Assembly: GCA_024685775.1 (NCBI GenBank)
Contig: JAIKVL010000032.1
Span: forward strand, 59,434 to 123,433
From: Clostridia bacterium
GTDB lineage: Bacteria; Bacillota; Clostridia; Christensenellales; CAG-1252
Direction of reading: 5' to 3'
DNA length: 64,000 nt
Part shown: piece by piece, positions 52,541 through 59,104 of the stretch
How positions within the stretch are numbered: position 1 is the first letter of the stretch
Layout of the letters: the number at the start of each line of letters is the position of its first letter
Position numbers and translations under genes: made by a program
The notes under the pieces: generated by a model
Databases searched by the model: none
Seen by the model: the letters and a program-made list of their open reading frames with translations, nothing else
Told to the model about the DNA's origin: nothing

Positions 52541-52582
52541 ATTCTCTCCTTCGAGCGGTTTTCCGCTCCGCCGCCGAGACGG

Positions 52583-53686
52583 CTATTTGCAATAATAGTT
52601 ATAGCACTCGACCGTCAAATAATAAACGGGTTTGCCCGTTTGAAGCAAAAGTTCGTAGCTCCGTTTCAGAGAAAGAACGAAGCCTTCGTCCAAATTTCGA
52701 AACGCCGCCGCGCGAATCTCTTCCACGCCCGCGTAGTGCCGATTCGGTTCGACGACGTCCGCGAGATAGACGAGTTTTTCGAGATCGCTCATCGCCGCGC
52801 GCCCCGTCGTGTGATAACGGACGGCGTTAATGACGTCCTCATCCGTCACGCCGTACGCGATCTTCGCTTCTTCCGCGCCGTTGAACGCGTGCAGGACTTT
52901 CGTCCCGATCGCGTCTTCGGGGACGCCCTTGTGGACGACTTCCGAGTATTTCATACAATCGTGCAACAAACAAGCGACGAACGCCTTTTCTTTATCCACG
53001 CCGAATTTCTCCGCCATTTCGATCCCGGTCAAGACGACGCCGCAGGTATGATTCCACCTCTTTTCGGGAAGAGCGGCTTTCACCTTTTCCGCCATCGCCT
53101 TCTTCTCCGCATACAGGTTTTCCGCAAATGCGATCTCTTTTACTCCTTTCGGAAGATCGGGCGCATCCGCTCCGAGCGCGATCGCGGCGCGCAGGACGGA
53201 CGAGGATACCGCTCTGCCCTTGACTTCTTCGACGACGGTGATTTGACCGCCGAATTCTTTCGTCAGTTCGAGAGCAAAGGCGCGAAGGTCGGAAATTTCC
53301 TCATCTCCGCGGGGAACGACGAAGATCGGGCAGATCTTCAAAACCTCTTTCGGCTCGTGCCAAGAACGGAACGCGAGCAAGCTGTCGCCGCCGATAATAA
53401 ATCCGATCTCCCCGTACTTCTTCTTCAAGACGGGCAAGACGCAGGAAGAGTACGCTCTTCCTTCGAAAGTCGTCTCGGTTTCATCGATCTCGACGGAAAC
53501 TCCCTTATACGCTTCCTCGATCATTTTCTTTCGAGCGGAAAAAGGCGAGACGTGATCCTTATGCGGAGAATTACCAGACGGCAAAAGGACGATCTTCTCG
53601 AAACGCCCGCTTTTCAAAAGACCTTTAACGATCGAAACGTGTTCTTGATGCGGAGGATCGAACGCTCCGCCGAAAATCCCTATCAT
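52583..53686 (-). CDS. Fused nicotinate-nucleotide adenylyltransferase and YqeK-type HD hydrolase
   Basis: 367 residues from ATG 53686. Residues 1-195 are NadD: GIFGGAFDPPHQEH (nucleotidyltransferase HxxH variant), FIIGGDSLLAF and the AVSSSVLR signature. Residues 200-367 are YqeK: His213 in NHTCGVVL, LLHDCMKY (His242-Asp243), NAVRYHTTG and KLVYLADVVEPNR. NadD makes NaAD from NaMN and ATP; YqeK proteins hydrolyse Ap4A symmetrically. In Bacillus these are adjacent separate genes. No Shine-Dalgarno; a consensus promoter predicts a leaderless mRNA. pncB, which makes the NadD substrate, is at 59105. Confidence 0.93.
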   Translation of the reverse strand: MIGIFGGAFDPPHQEHVSIVKGLLKSGRFEKIVLLPSGNSPHKDHVSPFSARKKMIEEAYKGVSVEIDETETTFEGRAYSSCVLPVLKKKYGEIGFIIGGDSLLAFRSWHEPKEVLKICPIFVVPRGDEEISDLRAFALELTKEFGGQITVVEEVKGRAVSSSVLRAAIALGADAPDLPKGVKEIAFAENLYAEKKAMAEKVKAALPEKRWNHTCGVVLTGIEMAEKFGVDKEKAFVACLLHDCMKYSEVVHKGVPEDAIGTKVLHAFNGAEEAKIAYGVTDEDVINAVRYHTTGRAAMSDLEKLVYLADVVEPNRHYAGVEEIRAAAFRNLDEGFVLSLKRSYELLLQTGKPVYYLTVECYNYYCK

Positions 53687-53693
53687 AGAAATT

Positions 53694-53722
53694 ATTATAC
53701 ACGAGATCCGCTTTGATTTCAA
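53694..53722 (-). promoter_or_regulatory. Promoter of nadD-yqeK, leaderless geometry
   Basis: Minus strand: -35 TTGAAA (53717-53722), 17-base spacer, perfect -10 TATAAT (53694-53699), seven bases (AATTTCT), ATG at 53686. Confidence 0.78.
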
Positions 53723-53765
53723 GAAACAAAGGGGTAAAATTGCGGCGTTTGGGAAAAATCGGAGT

Positions 53766-54533
53766 ATGGGAAAAATCTTTGATAAGATCATTCTGTCTGC
53801 TCTCGCCGCGCTCGTCCTCTTTCTCGGTTTTCATTTCTTCACGGGATCTTACGCGATATCGACCGCGCTATCGCTTCTTACGCTCGCGATCTTCCTTCTC
53901 CTGTCGATTCGAAAAAAGACCTTCGCTCCGAGCCGTTTTCTCTCCAAGCGGGATTTTATCCGCTCCGTTTTGTTAAACGGAAACGAGTATTTGAAAACCC
54001 TCGTCGAGCGCGCGCTTTGTTCCGACCATACGATCGAAGAAACGCGCGGCGGGACGATTCTTAAAAAAGACGGGCGAAAAGCACTCGTCTGTTACGCCTA
54101 TAAATTCGGCTCGCTTTCCGAAGAAGACGTCGCGAAATGCTATCGTCTGGCAAAAAGCGCGGGGGCGGACGAGATCTACGCGTTGACGAACCACACAGAG
54201 AGAAAAGCGTTGGCGGTAACGGCGTACATCCCCCAACGATTTACGATCATCGGCGCGGGAACGATTTATAAGTACTTAATGAAAAAAGGGCTGATTCTCG
54301 AAAAAACGAAAGGAAAAACCGAACGAAAAAAGGCGGGCGTTTTACTACGCTCCGCCCTTACGGCAAGCAATGCGAAATACTTCGTTTTCGCCGGTTTTTC
54401 GACCGCGCTCGTCGCCCTGCTGACGCCGTTTGCGGCTTATTATATCGCGTTTGCCTTTCTCGATTTGATTCTCGCTTCGCTCTCGCTCATTCTAAGCGAA
54501 AAGGACGCGGGGAAAAACGACCTGTTCAGTTAA
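53766..54533 (+). CDS. Four-helix membrane protein with a restriction-endonuclease-like central domain
   Basis: 255 residues. Two N-terminal transmembrane segments (about 8-26 and 30-48), a cytoplasmic region 50-200, then two more (about 204-220 and 223-243). The central stretch KDGRKALVCYAYKFGSLSEEDVAKCYRLAKSAGADEIYALTNH and RFTIIGAGTIYKYL (outline) has the strand-helix-strand order of Mrr-like nuclease domains, but a clear D...(E/Q)xK site is not visible, so it may be inactive. Not otherwise recognised. It is divergent from nadD; a TAAAAT -10 lies at 53734-53739. Its 3' end overlaps the yhbY remnant by 8 bases and its last codons (KNDLF, stop) lie in the duplicated segment. Confidence 0.75.
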   Translation: MGKIFDKIILSALAALVLFLGFHFFTGSYAISTALSLLTLAIFLLLSIRKKTFAPSRFLSKRDFIRSVLLNGNEYLKTLVERALCSDHTIEETRGGTILKKDGRKALVCYAYKFGSLSEEDVAKCYRLAKSAGADEIYALTNHTERKALAVTAYIPQRFTIIGAGTIYKYLMKKGLILEKTKGKTERKKAGVLLRSALTASNAKYFVFAGFSTALVALLTPFAAYYIAFAFLDLILASLSLILSEKDAGKNDLFS

Positions 54534-54639
54534 ACGCTTCGTCAAGCGCGATGTGCTTGATCCCTTCTTTATGCGACAAGCGATACAAAACAATCTTGTT
54601 CCCGATCGCTTGCACGGGTTCTGCGGACGTTTTTTCCGC
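54513..54639. repeat. 127-bp tandem duplication, copy 1
   Basis: Nearly identical to 54655-54781 (126 of 127 bases; the one difference is in AAGCGCGATG versus AAGCGCAATG), 142 bases apart. It includes the yhbY 3' end and the last bases of the convergent membrane-protein gene. The 15 bases between copies (54640-54654) resemble the sequence before copy 1. Confidence 0.97.
54526..54639 (-). pseudogene. yhbY 3' fragment (duplicated, headless)
   Basis: It encodes the last 36-37 residues of YhbY (KTSAEPVQAIGNKIVLYRL through HIALDEAFN) in the same frame as the intact gene, with its own TGA, but no plausible start: the upstream ATG-initiated frame (to 54735) reads antisense of the other copy. It is the product of the 127-bp duplication and should not be expressed as a protein. 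Confidence 0.9.
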
Positions 54640-54654
54640 TTGAAGCGCGAAGGA

Positions 54655-54781
54655 AAAAACGACCTGTTCAGTTAAACGCTTCGTCAAGCGCAATGTGCTT
54701 GATCCCTTCTTTATGCGACAAGCGATACAAAACAATCTTGTTCCCGATCGCTTGCACGGGTTCTGCGGACGTTTTTTCCGC
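54655..54781. repeat. 127-bp tandem duplication, copy 2
   Basis: This copy contains the C-terminal third of the intact yhbY gene. See copy 1 at 54513-54639. Confidence 0.97.
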
Positions 54782-54973
54782 GACTTCCGCGATCATTCCC
54801 TTCGCGCTTTGATCTGCGGAGCGGAGGACGGAGATCTTAACGAGTTCGTGATCTTCCAAGGATTCGTTGATCTGGTCGATCACGGTTTCCGTCAAACCGT
54901 TTTTGCCGATCTGAACGGTCGTCGGGGTCGTCATTGCGATGGATATCAATTTACTTCTTGTCTTACTGTTCAT
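54668..54973 (-). CDS. yhbY: YhbY family RNA-binding protein (CRM domain)
   Basis: 101 residues, complete. SKTRSKLISIAMTTPTTVQIGKNGLTETVIDQINESLEDHELVKISV outlines the CRM fold with its GxxG loop (GKNG), and the end VQAIGNKIVLYRLSHKEG is conserved. YhbY/YqeI associates with pre-50S ribosomes. It follows obg by 3 bases. Its last 38 codons are the source or copy of the tandem duplication behind it. Shine-Dalgarno GGGAG. Confidence 0.94.
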   Translation of the reverse strand: MNSKTRSKLISIAMTTPTTVQIGKNGLTETVIDQINESLEDHELVKISVLRSADQSAKGMIAEVAEKTSAEPVQAIGNKIVLYRLSHKEGIKHIALDEAFN

Positions 54974-54976
54974 ATT

Positions 54977-56236
54977 CTACTCCCATAATTCGAATTCGAC
55001 GTCTCCGACGACGATCGTGTCGCCGTCCTTCGCGCCGAGTTCTTTCAAACGGGCGATCACGCCCTTTTCTTTCAAAATGTTTTGGAAATAACGGTTGCTT
55101 TCCACGTCGCTGAGAACGATCTTGCGGATCAGCATTTCCACAAGCCCGCCCGCTACCTCGAAACTGCCGTCCGAAAGCCGCTCTACGGAGAATTCGGAAG
55201 GATCGCTCTTCGGGTACTCGAACGGGACGAAATCCATCGGTTCCGCTTCGGGCAGACCTTCCATTTTCGAGAAGATCGCCTTTACGAGCTCATCGATATT
55301 ATCATACGCCGCAGCGGAAATAACGATCGGCGAAATCCCGGTGTTTTCCGCAAATTTCGAGATATTTTCTTTATCTTCCAAAAGGTCCGTTTTATTCGCG
55401 ACCACGATTTCGGGAAGCTCTGCGAGGAATTCGTTATACTGCTTTAACTCTTCGCGGATCGTCCGATAATCGGCGACGGGATCGCGCCCTTCGATGCCGG
55501 AAATATCGACGACGTGGACGAGCAGACGGACGCGCTCGATATGGCGAAGGAAAGTATGCCCGAGCCCGAAGCCTTCCGCCGCGCCCTCGATCAAACCGGG
55601 AATATCCGCGATGACGTAGCTTTTGTCATACGCTTTGATCACGCCGAGGTTGGGCGAAAGCGTCGTAAAATGATAATTCGCGATCTTGGGTTTCGCGTTC
55701 GTGAGAACGGAGAGCAAGGTCGATTTTCCGACGTTCGGGAAGCCGATGAGCCCGATATCCGCGATCGTTTTGAGTTCGAGCGTAAGCGTGCGTTCGATCG
55801 TAACTTCGCCGAGCTCCGCAAAGTTCGGCGTGCGCCGAGTCGGCGTGGCGAATCGCGCGTTTCCGCGCCCGCCTTTTCCGCCTTTCAAGATGACTTTCCG
55901 ATCGCCGTCCTTAAACATATCGGCGATCACCCCGCCCGTCTCTTTATCTTTGACGATCGTTCCGGTCGGAACTTTGACGATGATATCCTGCCCGTTTTTC
56001 CCGAAGCAGTTGCCACCCTCTCCCGGCGCGCCGTTTTCCGCGCGGAAATGCTTCTTAAACTTAAAATCGATCAAACTTGTCAACGAGGAATCCGCCACGA
56101 AAATAACGGAGCCGCCTCTGCCGCCGTCGCCGCCGTCCGGACCTCCGCACATAACGTATTTTTCGCGGTGAAAACTGACTTTTCCGTCGCCGCCGTTTCC
56201 CGCTTTTGCATAGATATTCACATAATCCAAGAACAT
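54977..56236 (-). CDS. obg: GTPase Obg
   Basis: 419 residues. Glycine-rich Obg fold (FLDYVNIYAKAGNGGDGKVSF, CGGPDGGDGGRGG), G domain with IGLIGFPNVGKSTLL, VIADIPGLIEGA and VANKTDLLE, and a C-terminal OCT domain (KSDPSEFSVERLSDGSFEVAGG). It works in 50S assembly and stress or sporulation signalling. It starts 25 bases after nth; GGAG lies rather far (11 bases) before the ATG. Confidence 0.97.
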   Translation of the reverse strand: MFLDYVNIYAKAGNGGDGKVSFHREKYVMCGGPDGGDGGRGGSVIFVADSSLTSLIDFKFKKHFRAENGAPGEGGNCFGKNGQDIIVKVPTGTIVKDKETGGVIADMFKDGDRKVILKGGKGGRGNARFATPTRRTPNFAELGEVTIERTLTLELKTIADIGLIGFPNVGKSTLLSVLTNAKPKIANYHFTTLSPNLGVIKAYDKSYVIADIPGLIEGAAEGFGLGHTFLRHIERVRLLVHVVDISGIEGRDPVADYRTIREELKQYNEFLAELPEIVVANKTDLLEDKENISKFAENTGISPIVISAAAYDNIDELVKAIFSKMEGLPEAEPMDFVPFEYPKSDPSEFSVERLSDGSFEVAGGLVEMLIRKIVLSDVESNRYFQNILKEKGVIARLKELGAKDGDTIVVGDVEFELWE

Positions 56237-56261
56237 AACTCAGTATACTCCGTTTATTATT

Positions 56262-56897
56262 TCAACCGATCGACGGCGGGGTCTTCGCCCGATGCAAGCA
56301 ACGATCGCTCAACAGGCAGTTTTCGCAAGACGGCGATTTCGCTTTGCAAACGTATCTTCCGTGATGGATCAAAAGGTGATGGACGTGCGACCACGACTTT
56401 TCGGGAAAAATCCGGCATAAATCCTTTTCGACTTGCAAAGGATCTTTTCCGCTCGACAAACCGAGGCGATGGCTCAGGCGAAAGACGTGCGTATCCACGG
56501 CGAAAGCGTTCCCGCCGAACGCGACGGCGCAGACGACGTTCGCTGTCTTTCTCCCTACGCCCGGAAGCTTCATAAGCTCGCTTTGCGTTTCGGGGATCTT
56601 CCCGCCGTACTCCTTGACGATCGCGCTTGCCGCTCCCTTGATGTTTCTCGCTTTATCGTGATAAAAACCGCAGCTTTTGATCGCGTTTTCGAGCGTTTCG
56701 AGATCAAGGTCGGCGATCGCCTGCGGCGTATTCGCGATCTTGAAAAGCTCTTTCGTTACGAGATTTACGCGTTTATCCGTGCATTGCGCGGACAAAATGA
56801 CGGCGACGAGAAGCTCGAACGGCGAAGTAAAGTTCAATTCGCATTCGGCGTTCGGATGCATCTGTTCGAGATCGCGTATAAATTTCTCCGTATCCAT
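56262..56897 (-). CDS. nth: Endonuclease III (DNA glycosylase/AP lyase)
   Basis: 211 residues. Helix-hairpin-helix LMKLPGVGRKTANVVCA with the catalytic Lys-Asp pair completed by AVDTHVFRLSHRLG, and the 4Fe-4S cluster in the C-terminal CKAKSPSCENCLLSDRC. It removes oxidised pyrimidines. No Shine-Dalgarno; promoter 56904-56932 has leaderless geometry. Heads the nth-obg-yhbY unit. Confidence 0.96.
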   Translation of the reverse strand: MDTEKFIRDLEQMHPNAECELNFTSPFELLVAVILSAQCTDKRVNLVTKELFKIANTPQAIADLDLETLENAIKSCGFYHDKARNIKGAASAIVKEYGGKIPETQSELMKLPGVGRKTANVVCAVAFGGNAFAVDTHVFRLSHRLGLSSGKDPLQVEKDLCRIFPEKSWSHVHHLLIHHGRYVCKAKSPSCENCLLSDRCLHRAKTPPSIG

Positions 56898-56903
56898 AGG
56901 TCA

Positions 56904-56932
56904 AATATATCATATATCGCGCAAATTCTCAA
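56904..56932 (-). promoter_or_regulatory. Promoter of nth, leaderless geometry
   Basis: Minus strand: -35 TTGAGA (56927-56932), 17-base spacer, extended -10 TGA-TATATT (hexamer 56904-56909), six bases (TGACCT), ATG at 56897. Confidence 0.7.
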
Positions 56933-56975
56933 CGTTTTTCGGGAATTCTCGCAAAAATCTTCGGAAACCGCGACT

Positions 56976-57197
56976 TCATTCGTCGTAAAACCCTTTGAAG
57001 GAAAAATAATCTCCGGCAGATAAGACCCGCTCCGCGACTCCGAGCGCGGACGCTTTGAATTTGACGGACAAGCCGCACGCGGAGGAAATGCGCGAAGGCG
57101 TGTTTACCGCGCGAACCAAAACGCCCTGTCTTTCCATCTTTCCTCCGAACTCGATCGCCTCTTTTCTGGACTTGAAAACCGCAATTTTATATTTCAT
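56976..57197 (-). CDS. DUF3343 family protein (putative sulfur/selenium carrier-like)
   Basis: 73 residues from ATG 57197; the ATG eleven codons upstream covers the AAAGGAG site and is rejected. Seen: YKIAVFKSRKEAIEFGGKMERQGVLVRAVNTPSRISSACGLSVKF (outline) with the conserved cysteine in ACGLS (Cys41). The family is small, of unknown function, and often sits beside class V aminotransferases, as here with the divergent gene at 57301. A carrier role for a persulfide or selenide is a literature-type guess, not shown. Confidence 0.8.
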   Translation of the reverse strand: MKYKIAVFKSRKEAIEFGGKMERQGVLVRAVNTPSRISSACGLSVKFKASALGVAERVLSAGDYFSFKGFYDE

Positions 57198-57235
57198 TTT
57201 TCTTTTCTCCTTTGTAGTATGTACGGACACGAAAA

Positions 57236-57270
57236 CGATCGGATTTCAATATACTATATTAGCCGATCGG
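57236..57270. promoter_or_regulatory. Dyad in the DUF3343/desulfurase divergent region
   Basis: CGATCGG (57236-57242) and CCGATCGG (57263-57270) flank a 20-base A+T-rich core containing TATACT and TATATT. It could be a paired operator around the promoter. No confident -35 was found. Confidence 0.35.
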
Positions 57271-57300
57271 AAAAAAATTTCCTGTCGCGGGAGAAACGCC

Positions 57301-58437
57301 ATGATCTATTTCGATAACGCCGCAACGTCCGTTTTCAAGCCGAAAAAAGCACTCAAAGCCGCCGCGTACGCGCTGAAACACAGCGCCAATCCGGGAAGAA
57401 GCAGCCACGATCAAGCGATCCGAACCGCGCGTATGATCCAAAGAGCGCGCGAAGAGATCATAAGCTTCGTCCACGCGAAACACCACGTCGTCACTTTTAC
57501 GAAAAACTGCACGGAAGCGCTGAACCTCGCCCTTCTCGGAACGGCGAAACTCGGGGGGCACGTCATAACGACGGCGTTTGAACATAATTCCGTCCTTCGA
57601 CCTTTGCATATGCTGAAAAAGGAAGGTTTAATATCGCTGACCGTCCTCAACCCGACGAAAGACGGCGCGCTCGACGTAAAAGAGATCGAAAACGCGATCA
57701 ACGAAAAGACTTATCTCGTGGCGGTAACGGGGATGAGCAACGTTACGGGCTACGCGCCGCCGCTCTCGGAAATCGGAGAGGTCTGCTCGAAATACGGGCT
57801 ATTATTCTCGGTGGACGGCGCGCAATCGCTCGGGCACGAAGAACTCGATCTCGAAAAATGCGGCGTGGATCTACTGTCCGGCGCTGGACACAAAGGATTG
57901 CACGGGGCGCAGGGAACGGGGTTTCTCGTCTCGAATAAAAAAGTATTCGTCAATCCGATCGAATACGGCGGGACGGGCACGGAAAGCGATAAGTTGACCC
58001 AGCCGACCCTCCCTCCCGAAAGTTTGGAATCGGGGACCTTGAACTCGGTCGGGATCGCGGCGCTTGCGGAAGGAATTCGCTGGACGAAAAAGCACTTCAA
58101 CGAAATCAACGGGACCATTCGGGAAATTTCCCTTCTTTTACACGAAGAAATCGGAAAAATCCAAAACGTCGCCCTATTCTCCGTCCCGGGGAGTCCGATC
58201 CTGACGTTCGACGTCTGCGATAAAGATCCCGGGGCGGTCGCGGACAAACTGAACTCGAAATACAAAATCGCCGTTCGCTCCGGTCTGCACTGCGCGCCCC
58301 TGATACATCAATCGCTCGGAAGCGACAAACGGGGATTGATCCGCGCAAGTCTCGGATGCAATAACACGCGAAACGACGCGAAAGCTCTGATCCGAGCGAT
58401 CCGCGCAATCGCTGACGAGACTCGCTCGACAGAATAA
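57301..58437 (+). CDS. Class V aminotransferase, cysteine desulfurase-like
   Basis: 378 residues from ATG 57301 (GGGAG upstream); the longer frame from 57055 is spurious because it crosses the divergent DUF3343 gene. Opens MIYFDNAATSVFKPKK. PLP-binding residues: His95 in AFEHNSVLRP, Asp172 in SVDGAQSLGH, Lys198 in SGAGHKGLHGAQG; the catalytic-loop cysteine is Cys331 in RSGLHCAPLIHQSLG. The size and motifs fit the desulfurase subgroup found beside DUF3343 proteins rather than housekeeping IscS. It would move sulfur (or selenium) from cysteine; the acceptor is unknown. Confidence 0.88.
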   Translation: MIYFDNAATSVFKPKKALKAAAYALKHSANPGRSSHDQAIRTARMIQRAREEIISFVHAKHHVVTFTKNCTEALNLALLGTAKLGGHVITTAFEHNSVLRPLHMLKKEGLISLTVLNPTKDGALDVKEIENAINEKTYLVAVTGMSNVTGYAPPLSEIGEVCSKYGLLFSVDGAQSLGHEELDLEKCGVDLLSGAGHKGLHGAQGTGFLVSNKKVFVNPIEYGGTGTESDKLTQPTLPPESLESGTLNSVGIAALAEGIRWTKKHFNEINGTIREISLLLHEEIGKIQNVALFSVPGSPILTFDVCDKDPGAVADKLNSKYKIAVRSGLHCAPLIHQSLGSDKRGLIRASLGCNNTRNDAKALIRAIRAIADETRSTE

Positions 58438-58516
58438 AAGACCAAACGACGAAAGATCGCCCGATCGGTCAAATTTCGGCATTCGAATCCGCGTATAATG
58501 AACGCGAGGTGAGACT

Positions 58517-59104
58517 ATGACGAGATTTAAGCGCGCCGTTCGCGGCTACGACAAAAAGGAAGTGGACGAATACGTCCGCAGAATGAACGACCATAACGAA
58601 GCGAAGATCCACGAACTCGAAGATTGCGTGGAACGTTTGAAGCAGGAAAACGATTATCTTTACGCAAAAAACGCCGAGTACAGGCGAAACGAAGAACGGG
58701 TTTCGGGCGCGATTCTGACCGCGATGGAGATCAAGGGAAATCTCGAAAAAGAGATAAAAACCAAGATCGCGCTCGAAGAGGACAGGCTCGTCGCATTCAA
58801 AAACAAGTGGACGGCATTCGCCCGCGGACTCAGCGGAAGCAACGCCGACCGCGTCGTGGACGACGTCGAAGCCTACGTCCGCGATTTTCGCGAAACCTTT
58901 ATCAAAAAGGCGAATCGCGACTTGAACCTCAAAGCCGAAGAAGATCCTGCGGAAAAGAGTTTCAGAAAAGAAAAGATTCGCTTGGCGCGCTCGGAAAAGA
59001 AAAGCCCGACGATCTCGCTTGAAGAAAAAATGAGCGCGGCGTCTCTTTTCCGTGAAGAGTCCGCCGCGCCGAAAGATACCGCGCTCGTTTTTACCGAAGA
59101 TTGA
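58517..59104 (+). CDS. DivIVA-domain coiled-coil protein
   Basis: 195 residues. The N-terminal FKRAVRGYDKKEVDEYVRRMNDH matches the DivIVA membrane-curvature domain consensus, followed by a coiled coil to about 100 (HELEDCVERLKQENDYLYAKN). The C-terminal 60 residues are charged and disordered-looking. Candidates are DivIVA itself, GpsB or a relative such as SepIVA; at 195 residues it is closer to DivIVA. Promoter TATAAT at 58494-58499 with a weak -35; ribosome site GAGGTGAG. Its stop is immediately followed by the convergent pncB stop. Confidence 0.82.
   Translation: MTRFKRAVRGYDKKEVDEYVRRMNDHNEAKIHELEDCVERLKQENDYLYAKNAEYRRNEERVSGAILTAMEIKGNLEKEIKTKIALEEDRLVAFKNKWTAFARGLSGSNADRVVDDVEAYVRDFRETFIKKANRDLNLKAEEDPAEKSFRKEKIRLARSEKKSPTISLEEKMSAASLFREESAAPKDTALVFTED

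Noticed and set aside
54526..54735. A 69-codon frame ending like YhbY
   Set aside because: Its first half is read out of frame from the second repeat copy and its second half is the duplicated yhbY tail; it lacks a start signal. Annotated as a pseudogene fragment.
57055..57300. 82-codon N-terminal extension of the desulfurase-like gene
   Set aside because: It runs antisense through the DUF3343 gene and its promoter; the ATG at 57301 gives the standard family N-terminus and has a ribosome site.
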